NCBI RefSeq assembly: GCF_900102345.1
Contig: NZ_FNKB01000001.1
Span: 1,488,001-1,552,000 of the forward strand
Source of the DNA: Leucobacter chromiiresistens
GTDB lineage: Bacteria; Actinomycetota; Actinomycetes; Actinomycetales; Microbacteriaceae
Direction of reading: 5' to 3'
DNA length: 64,000 nucleotides
The notes beneath the pieces were generated by a model that was given only the letters and a program-made list of their open reading frames with translations, searched no databases and was not told the origin of the DNA. The translations under genes were made by a program, and so were the position numbers. Shown here in pieces: positions 16,946 to 25,942 of the stretch; positions within the stretch are counted from its first letter, which is position 1; the number at the start of each line of letters is the position of its first letter.

Positions 16946-18367
16946 ATGAGTGGTAGCTCCAATGATCCCGCGACACTCCGCCGTCGGCAGACCATCGTTG
17001 GATGCGTCGTCGCGATCAGCGGCGGCACGTCCACGCGTTGGTTGCCCGATGCTCCCGTGCTGGTGCTGAGCCTTATTGCGACTGCTGCGATCGTGCTGAT
17101 GTTCGCAACCCCGGCTGCGCGGGTGCGCGTGATCCTTGCTGGTTCCGTGCTCGCCGCTACCGTCGTCAGGCTCCCCGAGTTGCGAGTCGAGGAGATCGTC
17201 GAGGGCCTTGTGTATGGTCTGCTGACCGCCCTGGTGCTCGCCGCACCGCTGACCACGCGGCGCGCGGTGTCGCAGAGGCGAGAGTTTCACCGCCGAGGCT
17301 GGGAGCTTGCCGCGATCGAATCCAGACGACGGGCAAGCCAGACCCGTGAGGTCCTGCAACGAGAGCGGATGAGCCTTGCCGCGGAGATGCACGACGGCCT
17401 CGGCCACTCCTTGACGCTCATCGCCGTCCGGCTCGGACAGCTCTCCCTCACACCCACGCTTCCGGATACCGACCGGGCAGAGGTCTCCGGTATCCGCACG
17501 ATCGCAGCGGACGCGGCGGATCAGCTCGGCCTCGCCGTTCGACTGCTGCGCCAGTCCGAAGACCCGGCTGCCGGATGGAGCTCCCCGAGCATCGACGAAG
17601 CAGTGACCGGTGCTCGTCAGGCCGAGATGCACGTGGAAACGCACATCGCCGCAGATCTGTCCGACCGACTCAGCGATGAAGCGCTCAACACTGTCGCGCG
17701 GGTGGTGCAGGAAGGGCTCACCAACGCGTCCAAGCACGCTCCTGGGCAACCGGTCACCGTGCGCATCGAGGTCGAGGGCGATATTGTCACTGCGATCGTT
17801 TGCAATCCGCGTGACAAGGAGGCGTCCTCAGCCCATCCGCTCGATGGTGGATTCGGACTGCATGGCCTGCGGCATCGCGCCGCGATGCTGGGCGGCGCCC
17901 TCACCGTCCATCAGATGCCGACCGAGTTCGCACTGACCCTCACCCTTCCCGCGCACGCACGCCCATCCGCGGACAGCGCAGCACCTGATGGCGACATCGT
18001 CGCCGCCGAGGACGATGCCGCGATCCTTCGATCCCGCGCCACCCGTGCTGCCATCGCCGTTCCCACAGCCATCCTCGGCGCACTCGTGTTCATCGCGGTC
18101 GCTTACTTCGTGCTCGCCAACACGCTATCGGTGATGACCACGGCACAGTTTGCGGACATCTCCGTCGGAGACACCCAGGAGACGGTCGAGCGATCCCTCC
18201 CCGCCCTGGAGATGCTCGATCCTCCACGCGATGAGTTCCCGCCTCGCCCCGACGAGACCTGTCACTATTACGAGGCGGAAATCAGCTTCTTCGAACGAGT
18301 CGACGTCCACGTCGTCTGCTTCGCCTCCGACCAGGTCAGCAGGATCGGAACGGTTCCCGCGCCATGA
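16946..18367 (+). CDS. Histidine kinase with an unusual C-terminal membrane-anchored tail
   Basis: 473 residues. Hydrophobic segments occupy about 15-110. A HisKA_3 domain follows with phospho-acceptor His149 (LAAEMHDGLGHSLTLIAVRL), then a HATPase domain (VVQEGLTNASKHAPG; FGLHGLRHRA) ending near 335. Unlike the usual layout, a further membrane helix follows (about 367-392) and then ~80 residues predicted outside the membrane, with two Cys (CHYYEAE; VVCFASD) and a GDTQETVERSLP stretch resembling outer-surface SmpA/BLIP-like tails. TAGATT at 16934-16939 points to a leaderless start. It overlaps the response regulator by four bases. The C-terminal tail may be the sensor. Confidence 0.88.
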   Translation: MSGSSNDPATLRRRQTIVGCVVAISGGTSTRWLPDAPVLVLSLIATAAIVLMFATPAARVRVILAGSVLAATVVRLPELRVEEIVEGLVYGLLTALVLAAPLTTRRAVSQRREFHRRGWELAAIESRRRASQTREVLQRERMSLAAEMHDGLGHSLTLIAVRLGQLSLTPTLPDTDRAEVSGIRTIAADAADQLGLAVRLLRQSEDPAAGWSSPSIDEAVTGARQAEMHVETHIAADLSDRLSDEALNTVARVVQEGLTNASKHAPGQPVTVRIEVEGDIVTAIVCNPRDKEASSAHPLDGGFGLHGLRHRAAMLGGALTVHQMPTEFALTLTLPAHARPSADSAAPDGDIVAAEDDAAILRSRATRAAIAVPTAILGALVFIAVAYFVLANTLSVMTTAQFADISVGDTQETVERSLPALEMLDPPRDEFPPRPDETCHYYEAEISFFERVDVHVVCFASDQVSRIGTVPAP

Positions 18368-19041
18368 CCCCGGAGGATCGCACCGACACCCCGCCGATCC
18401 GTGTCCTGATCGCGGATGACGACCAGCTCGTCCGCACCGGCGTCGCCGCTATTCTCGCCTCCGCCACTGACCTTGACATCACCGCCCTCGCCAGCAACGG
18501 CCACGAGGCCGTCGACGCCGCGGCAACACACCGCGTTGACGTCGCACTGCTGGATATCCAGATGCCACGACTCGACGGCATCGGAGCTCTCCGTGAGATC
18601 CGGCACCGACTGCCCGAGCTTCCGATCGCCATGCTCACCACCTTTTCCGACGACCATCTCATCGCCGATGCGATCAACGCCGGCGCCCTCGGTTTCCTCC
18701 TCAAGTCCGACGAACCTCAGCAACTCATTGCCGGCGTCAGGGCCCTCGCGCACGGCGGAGGCGCGTTCTCCCCTCGAGTCGCCCGCTGGCTCGCCGCCGA
18801 GCAACGAGCGGGCCACCGCACCCGAACCGCGCGAGACGAACTCACTGCCCTGCTCACCGAGCGCCAGATCGAGCTCCTCACCCACATCGCTCGCGGACTC
18901 TCCAACGCCCAGATCGGCAGGGCCATGCATCTGTCCGAAGGCACCGTCAAGCAATACGTCTCCCAGCTCTTCAACACCCTCGGCATCGACAACCGTGTCC
19001 ACGCCGCCATCACCGCCTACCGACATGGACTCATCACCTGA
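18364..19041 (+). CDS. Response regulator, NarL/LuxR family
   Basis: 225 residues. The receiver has IADDDQ, phospho-acceptor Asp64 (VALLDIQMPRLDG), the switch Thr in MLTTFSDD and Lys in GFLLKSDE. The LuxR helix-turn-helix is LTERQIELLTHIARGLSNAQIGRAMHLSEGTVKQYVSQLF (about 160-200). ATGA overlap with the kinase gene marks a coupled pair. No adjacent target gene survives: the next 900 bases hold only gene fragments, so its regulon is elsewhere or lost. Confidence 0.93.
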   Translation: MTPEDRTDTPPIRVLIADDDQLVRTGVAAILASATDLDITALASNGHEAVDAAATHRVDVALLDIQMPRLDGIGALREIRHRLPELPIAMLTTFSDDHLIADAINAGALGFLLKSDEPQQLIAGVRALAHGGGAFSPRVARWLAAEQRAGHRTRTARDELTALLTERQIELLTHIARGLSNAQIGRAMHLSEGTVKQYVSQLFNTLGIDNRVHAAITAYRHGLIT

Positions 19042-19205
19042 AGCCGACCCTGACCACACTAATGGTGGGTAGTGGCGCACTCGAGAGCATGGTCATCGTC
19101 GGCATCTAGATGGCGGTCGTCTACAGCGGCGCAATCTTTTAACCAAAGTGGACAGCGCGTCCGCGATCAGTCCCCGCTCCCCTGATCGTCGAAGGCAGTA
19201 GCGTC

Positions 19206-19304
19206 GTGACGGTTTCGATGCGCGTGATGATCGCGAGGGATGGCTACAAGCACCTCCTGCGCACGGTCGCGGCCAAGGACGACGACCGCGAGCCAACCCC
19301 GTAG
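19206..19304 (+). pseudogene. Fragment of a MobF relaxase N-terminus
   Basis: The 32-residue frame from GTG 19206 (VTVSMRVMIARDGYKHLLRTV) matches the first residues of the intact relaxase at 22402 (MTISIRVMTAGDGYRYLLNAV) closely and ends at TAG 19302, before the catalytic Tyr residues. It is the 5' stub of a second relaxase copy, 3.2 kb upstream of the intact one. Confidence 0.75.
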
Positions 19305-19393
19305 GGCCGGCAAAGTAGTTGCGTTTCGATCGGGTAGTTTCTGCGGTTCCCAGATTACGGGCTTAAGGGTCGTTCGTGCTGTCCGCACAGGCC

Positions 19394-19729
19394 TCAGTCA
19401 ACCTGCGTCTCGATGCAGTAGCGTCGCAGTTCTGCGATCATCGCGGTCTTGGGGGTGCTGACGAAGCGGAACGCATGGCTGAAACGGACGCGCATTCCTC
19501 CAGCCTCGAGGTAGCCGTCGCAGGAAGCGCGTCGTCCGTGGGTGACGACAGAAATGACCTCCACCCGCTCGGGAGAACGGCGGGCGCACCTCTCGGGCTG
19601 CACTGGGGCCGCTGTGTGTGGATTTCTCGATGAGCGTCCAGCTCATGTCATCGGCAAGCCACTCGGAGAGGGCCTCCAGCTCTCCCTTGGCCCGGTTCAC
19701 AACGAAGTCTCCGTCAACGCACTTCCGTG
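19394..19729 (-). pseudogene. NTF2/SnoaL-like protein, frameshifted
   Basis: Two halves of one gene lie in different frames on the minus strand. The upstream half reads NRAKGELEALSEWLADDMSW then TLIEKSTHSGPSAA. The downstream half reads ERVEVISVVTHGRRASCDGY, then HAFRFVSTPKTAMIAELRRY, and stops at 19394. Together they have the length and beta-strand pattern of a small NTF2/SnoaL-like protein. The frame change near 19590 makes it non-functional as written. Confidence 0.6.
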
Positions 19730-19742
19730 AAGACTCATGGTG

Positions 19743-19893
19743 CTATGGCTCGATCCGATGCGCCCGGCCTTTCTCCGCGATCGGCACGCACATTTCGATG
19801 GGTCTATCAGGCTCCCAGCTGACCTGTCCTTGGTAGATGATGCCGAGTTTCCCGGTGGCGCCGTCTCGCTAGTCGGCCATGGCGAAGCAGTGT
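19743..19893 (-). pseudogene. Fragment of a GyrI-like effector-binding domain
   Basis: The minus strand reads GKLGIIYQGQVSWEPDRPIE then MCVPIAEKGRAHRIEP before a TAG at 19743-19745, with another in-frame TAG about 8 codons upstream of GKLG. The pattern resembles the GyrI-like C-terminal domain of MerR-type regulators. No DNA-binding half is present. It is part of the block of decayed genes. Confidence 0.5.
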
Positions 19894-19927
19894 CGCCGCC
19901 GTGTTGCTCCTGCTCACGTCTCACAAC

Positions 19928-21151
19928 TCACATCGAGTCGCCGCTCGCCCATGAGCCGAACTTCGGGGACGCTGCTGTACCACGCATGATGAGAATCACG
20001 CAGGGCACGTAGAGTGCTGCGGCGCAGAGCCAGAGGAAGCCGTCGGCGTTGATGTAAGTGAGCGCGAAGATCGTTGTGAAAGCGACCGGTCCGAAGATCG
20101 ATGTGACGCTGTTGATGCTGGCGAGCACACCCTGGAGGCGCCCTTGGTGCTGTTCATCGACGCGCTGGGAGAGAAGGGTTTGCAGAGCGGGGAGGCCGAT
20201 GCCACCGATCCCCAGTGCCGCCAAGATAGGCGCCATGGAAAATGCGTCAGTGACAATCGCCAGGCCTACGAGACCCAAGGCGTCGGTAACACACCCGATG
20301 ATGACTGTTTTTGCCTCACCGATCCACTCCACGATGCGGCCAGTAAGGAGGGCCTGCACGAGAACCTGTACGATCCCGAAGACGGACAGGGAGATTCCAA
20401 CTTCGACGGGACTCCAGTCGAGGCGGTGTTCAGTAAACAGCACCCAGGTCGCACCTGGAGCCTGCCCAATGAATTGAACAAGGCCGAATGCGACTAATAG
20501 GAAGGTAATCCCAGGCACCGCGCTGAGGCCGGGGCGACCACGATGCTGAGCGAGCGACGCAGAGCGCGCAGGGGAATCAGGACGGGTCTCGCGTAACAAG
20601 ATAAAGGTGAGTGCCAGATTGCTCGCTGAGAGAAGAGCAGCGAGCAAAAACGGCAGATGTGGCGAGATGGCACCGAACAGTCCACCCATGGCTGGCCCCG
20701 CGATCATTCCGCCGCCATAGCAGGCACTGAGTAAACCGAAACGCTTGGCGCGCTGGTGGGGTGGCGTGATGTCGGCGATCACGGTGGCGGTGACCGCATT
20801 GGTCGCTCCGGTTATCCCAGCCACTGCACGGGCGATATAGAACACCGACAGAGCGGATGTCGTGGCGAGCACGAGATAGTCGACGGTCGCACCGGCCAGG
20901 GAAACAAGCAGCACCCGGCGGCGGCCGAATCGGTCCGACAGTGTTCCCAGTACGGGGGCAAAGATGAACTGCATTACCGCGTAGAGCGCGATCAGCACTC
21001 CGACGTTCAGCGGAACCGCATCAGCGGTGACCCCTGCCTCGTGTAGCAGTGCGGGGAGAATCGGCATCACCAGGCCCATGCCGGCGGCGTCGAGGCTAGC
21101 CGTGATGAGGACCGTGGCCAACGAGCCACGAGCGGAAGTGAGAGATGACAC
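19928..21151 (-). CDS. tetA: Tetracycline efflux MFS transporter, Tet(Z)/Tet(33)-like
   Basis: About 407 residues from GTG 21151; a TTG at 21187 would run through the operators and is less likely. Twelve hydrophobic segments. TetA-type landmarks: ITASLDAAGMGLVMPILPALLHE in helix 1, motif A GTLSDRFGRRRVLL between helices 2 and 3, and AVAGITGATNAVTATVIAD in helix 4. It resembles the actinobacterial drug:H+ antiporters Tet(Z) and Tet(33), which export tetracycline in a metal complex. It is divergent from a TetR repressor with two operators between them, so it is probably inducible by tetracycline. Confidence 0.85.
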   Translation of the reverse strand: MSSLTSARGSLATVLITASLDAAGMGLVMPILPALLHEAGVTADAVPLNVGVLIALYAVMQFIFAPVLGTLSDRFGRRRVLLVSLAGATVDYLVLATTSALSVFYIARAVAGITGATNAVTATVIADITPPHQRAKRFGLLSACYGGGMIAGPAMGGLFGAISPHLPFLLAALLSASNLALTFILLRETRPDSPARSASLAQHRGRPGLSAVPGITFLLVAFGLVQFIGQAPGATWVLFTEHRLDWSPVEVGISLSVFGIVQVLVQALLTGRIVEWIGEAKTVIIGCVTDALGLVGLAIVTDAFSMAPILAALGIGGIGLPALQTLLSQRVDEQHQGRLQGVLASINSVTSIFGPVAFTTIFALTYINADGFLWLCAAALYVPCVILIMRGTAASPKFGSWASGDSM

Positions 21152-21152
21152 C

Positions 21153-21180
21153 TTATCAACGATAAAGTTATCGATGATAA
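21153..21180. promoter_or_regulatory. Twin tet-type operators
   Basis: TTATCAACGATAA (21153-21165) and TTATCGATGATAA (21168-21180) share arms TTATC/GATAA around a 3-base centre, with centres 15 bp apart. They fill the whole gap between the divergent starts of tetA (21151) and tetR (21190). GATAAA at 21176-21181 may be the tetR -10 box, so operator and promoter overlap. The arms resemble, but are not, the classical enterobacterial tet operator. Confidence 0.72.
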
Positions 21181-21189
21181 AGTGCAAGC

Positions 21190-21759
21190 ATGGCTCAGAA
21201 ACAAGCGCGACTCGATCGTGCAGCAGTCTTGCGCGGTGCGAGGCATGTGCTCAATAACACGGGGATCGACGGTTTCACCACGCGGGCGCTGGCTGCGCAT
21301 CTGCGGGTGCAGCAGCCAGCGCTCTACTGGCACTTTCGGACAAAGGGCCACCTGCTCGGATCGCTCGCAGCTGATGTGCTTGATCGCGAACACCACGCCT
21401 CACTCCCAGAGTCAGGGGAGCGCTGGGACGACTTTCTCCTGCGCAACGCGCGGAGCTTCCGGACAGCGCTTCTGGCAGTCCGGGATGGAGCACGGCTGCA
21501 CGCAGAGTTTCACCGTCAAAAGAGTGACCAGATGCCAGCGGGCTCGGATGCCCCCGAAAGTCAGATCGAGTTTCTCGTGTCCGAAGGATTCGCTGAGGTC
21601 TCTGCGGTCCGAGCTCTCATGGCTATCAGCCGCTATACGGTCGGTTTCGTACTAGAAGAACAAACAGCGCTCGACAACGGATGTGAGCCTGTCGATCAAG
21701 ACCTAGATTTCGAGTTCGGGTTAGTTGCAATGGTTGAAGGGCTGGCATCAAAGCGATGA
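21190..21759 (+). CDS. tetR: Tetracycline-responsive TetR repressor
   Basis: 189 residues. Helix-turn-helix: LDRAAVLRGARHVLNNTGIDGFTTRALAAHLRVQQPALYWHFRTKGHLL, typical of the TetR(A-Z) subgroup with the QPALYWHF recognition helix. The C-terminal domain carries HAEFHRQ and SRYTVGFVLEEQ, corresponding to tetracycline- and Mg-binding helices of classical TetR. It is divergent from tetA and surrounded by operator palindromes. It should release DNA when bound to tetracycline-Mg. Confidence 0.88.
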   Translation: MAQKQARLDRAAVLRGARHVLNNTGIDGFTTRALAAHLRVQQPALYWHFRTKGHLLGSLAADVLDREHHASLPESGERWDDFLLRNARSFRTALLAVRDGARLHAEFHRQKSDQMPAGSDAPESQIEFLVSEGFAEVSAVRALMAISRYTVGFVLEEQTALDNGCEPVDQDLDFEFGLVAMVEGLASKR

Positions 21760-21848
21760 GGGATGCTCGCGCTTTGGGTCTCTGCGTCGGTAAGGTCAAT
21801 CCTTTCCCGCTCCCGCAGCACCTCCTCCGCGATACTGACGATTCGCTC

Positions 21849-22006
21849 ATGGCTACGGAGCTCACTAACGAGCAAATCAGGGACCGTATGCATGTCGCGT
21901 CGCGATCGCGGAACGGCACATCAGCAGCATCTTCACCATGCTCGACCTTAACGAGCGCACAGGAAACAAGCGCGTCATCGCCGTCCTCGAGTACCTCAAG
22001 AACTAA
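21849..22006 (+). pseudogene. Remnant of an unrecognised gene
   Basis: ATELTNEQIRDRMHVA (from 21849) and, after a short duplication that shifts frame, IAERHISSIFTMLDLNERTG then NKRVIAVLEYLKN to TAA 22004-22006 look like parts of one small helical protein. I do not recognise the family. Low confidence that it was ever one gene. Confidence 0.3.
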
Positions 22007-22106
22007 GCGTCGAGTGCGTGACCGGCGCGATGACCATAGGTAACGGCGGTTTAGCATCGGTGCCGCATCTTGACACGACTCAATCCGCGACAGCTAACCT
22101 CCGCAT

Positions 22107-22307
22107 ATGGAGTTCGACGGAATGGAGATCCCCGACGATATCGAGGTCACGGTCTGGGGGAGCAACGAGCACCGGCTCTGTAACGTCTGCCGCGCAGAAT
22201 GCGACCCCGAGCCGAGCGGCGCCGACGGGTACGGCGTGTGAATCGTCTACGTCTGCCGCGACCACGGAGTCCAATCCGTCGTGGACCCATTCGAGCATCT
22301 CCGTTGA
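22107..22307 (+). pseudogene. Small Cys-rich (zinc-ribbon-like) protein with in-frame TGA
   Basis: Begins MEFDGMEIPDDIEVTVWGS and contains LCNVCRAEC, a CxxC pair. An in-frame TGA at 22239-22241 interrupts it, after which the same frame continues IVYVCRDHGVQSVVDPFEHL to TGA 22305-22307. The halves read as one 67-codon protein with Cys/His ligands on both sides of the stop. Loss of a Trp or Arg codon is the simplest explanation. It sits just upstream of the relaxase. Confidence 0.5.
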
Positions 22308-22401
22308 AGCGCGCTCTTCGCTATCTCCCTGCATTGACGCAAACATCGCGCTCTCCGCCTTCCGAGGGTAGATCCCAAGATCTGCGGCGCACCTGCCCAG
22401 T

Positions 22402-25400
22402 GTGACGATCTCGATCAGGGTCATGACCGCTGGGGACGGGTACCGGTACCTGCTGAACGCAGTTGTCGCTGGCGACGGGGATCGCGATGCGTCGTCAGCG
22501 CTGACAAGGTACTACCTTGAAGCAGGAACGCCTCCCGGCATCTGGCTCGGGGCCGGCCTCCCAGGACTCGCCGGAGAGATCGCCGTCGGTGCCTCGGTGA
22601 GCGAGGAGCAGTTACGGCGCCTCATGGGGCACGGGCAGGATCCGAACAGCGGCGAGCAACTGGGGCGTCCGTACCGAAAGTTTGCCACCGCGGGCGAGCG
22701 GACGCAGCGCCGCCTCGATCAGCTCCCGAAGTCCCTTACCGCAGGTGAGCGTACCGCGCAGCAAGCGCTGATCGAGGCGGAGGAAGCACAGAAGCCAACG
22801 AATGCGCCGGTCGCAGGGTTCGATCTCACGTTCTCGGTCCCGAAGTCCGTCTCGACCCTCTGGGCAGTTGCCGACGGCGGCACGCAAGCACTCATTGCCC
22901 AAGCTCACCACGCAGCGATCCGAGACATGATCGCCCTACTCGAGCGCGACGTCGCGATGACCAGGGTCGGCGCGAAAGGGGCGCGTGGCGCCGTCGCGCA
23001 AGTCGACGTGCGGGGTGTGATTGCGACTGCCTACGATCATTACGATTCTCGGGCCGCGGATCCACAACTCCACACGCACATTGTCGTCGCCAACCGCGTG
23101 CAAGCAGCTCATGACGGGAAGTGGCGCACGCTCGATTCTCGCGCTATCCACGCCGCCGTCACCGGCCTATCGGAGCATTACAACGCGGTCCTCTCGGACC
23201 ATCTCACTCAGATCCTCGGCGTCGGGTGGGAAGCCCGTGAGCGCGGTGCGGGGCGCTCCACGGCGTGGGAGATCGTTGGCGTGCCGCAGGAGCTGATGGA
23301 CGAGTTCTCTTCCCGTACTCGCGATATCGAGCAGGTCAAAGACCGGCTGGTCGACGACTACGTCTCGAAGCACGGGAGGCAGCCGTCCCCGAAGCTGGTG
23401 TGGCAGTTCCGGCAGCAGGCCACGCTCGAGACTCGGCCCCCGAAGCAGCAGCACTCTCTCAGCGATCTCACCTCCCAGTGGCGAGAACGCGCGACCGCGT
23501 TGCTGGGTGAGGACGCGCCAACCTGGGCGTCGGCACTGCTCGCCGGTAGTGAGCACGAACCGTTGCTGCGGGCAGACGATATCCCGTTGGAGGATCTCGA
23601 GGAGGTCGCCGAGGTCGTGGTGCAGCAGGTCGGTGACCGGCGAGCGACGTGGAAACGGTGGAACCTCCACGCGGAGGCCGTGCGACAGACGATGGCTCTC
23701 CGCTTCGCGTCCGCGAACGACCGGGACGTCATCACCCAGCAGATCGTCGATGCCGCAGAACGGGTCTCGCTGCGCCTCACTCCGCCCGAGCTCGCGAAGA
23801 GCCCCTCGCTGTTTCGTCGCGCGGACGGGTCGAGCGTGTTCCGACCCAAAGCCGGAACGGTGTTCTCCTCCGAGCAGGTGCTCGCGGCAGAAGACCGACT
23901 CCTTGGCGCGTCGAATGATCGGTCGGCGCCGACCGTACCGCTGGCATGGATCGAGGACGCTGCCAGAACGAAGAACCGCGACGGGCACACCCTGTCGGTG
24001 GACCAGGAGCAGGCGATCGCGAAGATCGGCGTCTCCGGCCGCGTCCTCGACGTACTCGTCGGCCCCGCAGGGACTGGGAAGACCACAACGATGCGTGCCC
24101 TGCGCCGAGCCTGGGAGCGACGCTACGGGCCAGGCTCGGTGACCGGGCTCGCGCCCTCGGCCGCTGCCGCCGACGTCCTCGCCGGGGATCTGGAGATCGG
24201 GACGGAGAACACGGCGAAGTGGCTGCATGAGCATCGCCTCGGGAAATGGAACCTCACGCGCGGACAGCTCGTCATCATCGACGAAGCCTCCTTGGGTGGC
24301 ACGTTCGCGCTCGATGCCATCACCAGTCACGCCCAGCAGGTCGGCGCGAAAGTGCTGCTCGTGGGCGATTGGGCGCAACTCGCAGCGGTGGACGCGGGCG
24401 GCGCGTTCGGGATGCTCGTGCGTGACCGCGGCGACGCCCCGGAACTGGTCGATGTGCGTCGCTTCCGAAACGACTGGGAGAAGCAGGCGTCCCTGCAGTT
24501 GCGGATCGGCGACACCGACGTCATCGATACCTACATTGCGCACCAGCGCGTCACGCCGGGCGGATATGACGAGATTCTCGAAGCCGCCTACCAAGCCTGG
24601 CGCACAGACCTCGCAGCGGGAAAGAGCACGGTGCTGATCGCGGAAACCCTCGACACGGTCTCTGCGCTCAACACCCGCGCCCGCACCGACCGAATCCTCC
24701 AGGGCGACGTCGCTGTGGACGGCGTCAAACTCCATGACGGCAACGAAGTTTCCCGCGGAGATCTCATCATCACCCGCGAGAACAATCGGCGCCTCTCGCT
24801 CGGGCGAAGCTGGGTGAAAAACGGCGACCGCTGGCACGTCGCCCATGCGAACGACGACGGATCCCTCACCGTGCGGCGGGCAGGATCGAAGCGGCGCACC
24901 ACGATCACGCTGCCCGTGAGCTACGTCGCCGAGCACGTCGACCTCGGCTACGCCGTCACCGCGCACCGTGCCCAAGGGGCCACCGTCGACACCGCACACG
25001 CGGTCGTCCACTCACCGGAAGTGACCCGAGAATCCCTCTACGTCGCGATGACCCGCGGCCGCGAATCCAACCGCGTCTACGTCGCCACCGACGAGCATCA
25101 CCTCGAGGAGCATCAGCACCGTGAGGACCTGCAGAACACCGCCCGGAGCATCCTCTACGGGATCCTGCAGCACCCTGGCGCAGAGCTCTCCGCACACGAC
25201 ACGATCACCGTGGAGCAGGACTTCTGGGGCTCACTCGAGCAACTCGCGGCCGAGTACGACACCATCGCACAAGTCGCCGGACAGGAACGCTGGATCGCCC
25301 TCCTGCACGCCGGAGGCCTCACGGCGGAGACGATCGACGAGCTCGTCGAGACAGACGCCTTCGGGATCCTCACCACCGAGCTGCGCAGGCTCGAAGCCGA

Positions 25401-25917
25401 CGGGCACGACATCGACAGTCTTCTCCCGCGCATCATCCAGGTTGGAGGACTGGACGAGGTGCAGGATCTCGGGTCGCTGCTGCGTTACAGGCTCCAGCGC
25501 ATCACGGCGGCCTACCAGCCTGCTCCGCAGCGGACCGCCAGGATGATCGCCGGCCTGGTCCCGCGCGCGACCGGGATCACCGATCCCGCGATGAGGCAAG
25601 CCCTCGACGAGCGGGAGCAGCTCATGGAGCAGCGCATCGATGCCCTGGTCGAGAAGCTCCTCAAGCAGCCAGAGCCCTGGTTGACGGGACTCGACGAGAC
25701 CGCTCCCGCAGAGGGTGAGGCTGCGGCACGGGCGGTCATTGCGTACCGCGACCGGTGGGGCGTCACCTCGAGCAGCCCACTCGGAGCGGTGCCCGGCGAC
25801 GATGCTCAGCGCGTCGACTACGAACGCGCCCAGGGCGTGCTCGTGAGCCTTCAGCAGACCGAGCACTCCCCGGAGGAAGTGCGGTCCAGACGGAGTCAGA
25901 GGCGGTCGATTTCCTGA
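22402..25917 (+). CDS. MobF-family conjugative relaxase-helicase (TraA/TrwC type)
   Basis: 1171 residues. The N-terminal TrwC relaxase domain (1-~330) has the catalytic tyrosines in LTRYYLEAG (Tyr37, Tyr38) and the metal-binding histidines in DHYDSRAADPQLHTHIVVANR (about 210-231). A RecD-like superfamily 1 helicase domain follows with Walker A LVGPAGTGKTTTMRAL (about 552-567), Walker B VIIDEAS and the C-terminal GYAVTAHRAQGATVD motif. It nicks oriT, stays bound to the 5' end and unwinds plasmid or ICE DNA for transfer. GTG start. No coupling protein or type IV secretion genes are in the window. A 5' fragment of a related relaxase lies at 19206. Confidence 0.95.
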   Translation: MTISIRVMTAGDGYRYLLNAVVAGDGDRDASSALTRYYLEAGTPPGIWLGAGLPGLAGEIAVGASVSEEQLRRLMGHGQDPNSGEQLGRPYRKFATAGERTQRRLDQLPKSLTAGERTAQQALIEAEEAQKPTNAPVAGFDLTFSVPKSVSTLWAVADGGTQALIAQAHHAAIRDMIALLERDVAMTRVGAKGARGAVAQVDVRGVIATAYDHYDSRAADPQLHTHIVVANRVQAAHDGKWRTLDSRAIHAAVTGLSEHYNAVLSDHLTQILGVGWEARERGAGRSTAWEIVGVPQELMDEFSSRTRDIEQVKDRLVDDYVSKHGRQPSPKLVWQFRQQATLETRPPKQQHSLSDLTSQWRERATALLGEDAPTWASALLAGSEHEPLLRADDIPLEDLEEVAEVVVQQVGDRRATWKRWNLHAEAVRQTMALRFASANDRDVITQQIVDAAERVSLRLTPPELAKSPSLFRRADGSSVFRPKAGTVFSSEQVLAAEDRLLGASNDRSAPTVPLAWIEDAARTKNRDGHTLSVDQEQAIAKIGVSGRVLDVLVGPAGTGKTTTMRALRRAWERRYGPGSVTGLAPSAAAADVLAGDLEIGTENTAKWLHEHRLGKWNLTRGQLVIIDEASLGGTFALDAITSHAQQVGAKVLLVGDWAQLAAVDAGGAFGMLVRDRGDAPELVDVRRFRNDWEKQASLQLRIGDTDVIDTYIAHQRVTPGGYDEILEAAYQAWRTDLAAGKSTVLIAETLDTVSALNTRARTDRILQGDVAVDGVKLHDGNEVSRGDLIITRENNRRLSLGRSWVKNGDRWHVAHANDDGSLTVRRAGSKRRTTITLPVSYVAEHVDLGYAVTAHRAQGATVDTAHAVVHSPEVTRESLYVAMTRGRESNRVYVATDEHHLEEHQHREDLQNTARSILYGILQHPGAELSAHDTITVEQDFWGSLEQLAAEYDTIAQVAGQERWIALLHAGGLTAETIDELVETDAFGILTTELRRLEADGHDIDSLLPRIIQVGGLDEVQDLGSLLRYRLQRITAAYQPAPQRTARMIAGLVPRATGITDPAMRQALDEREQLMEQRIDALVEKLLKQPEPWLTGLDETAPAEGEAAARAVIAYRDRWGVTSSSPLGAVPGDDAQRVDYERAQGVLVSLQQTEHSPEEVRSRRSQRRSIS

Positions 25918-25942
25918 TGTATGCGGCCGATATTCTTAGTGC

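Noticed and set aside
22239..22241. Selenocysteine at the in-frame TGA
   Set aside because: No SECIS-like hairpin directly after the codon and no selenocysteine genes nearby; a nonsense mutation is simpler.
23167..25011. A 614-codon minus-strand frame inside the relaxase
   Set aside because: It is fully antisense to the relaxase helicase domain, with no start site or protein-like motifs.
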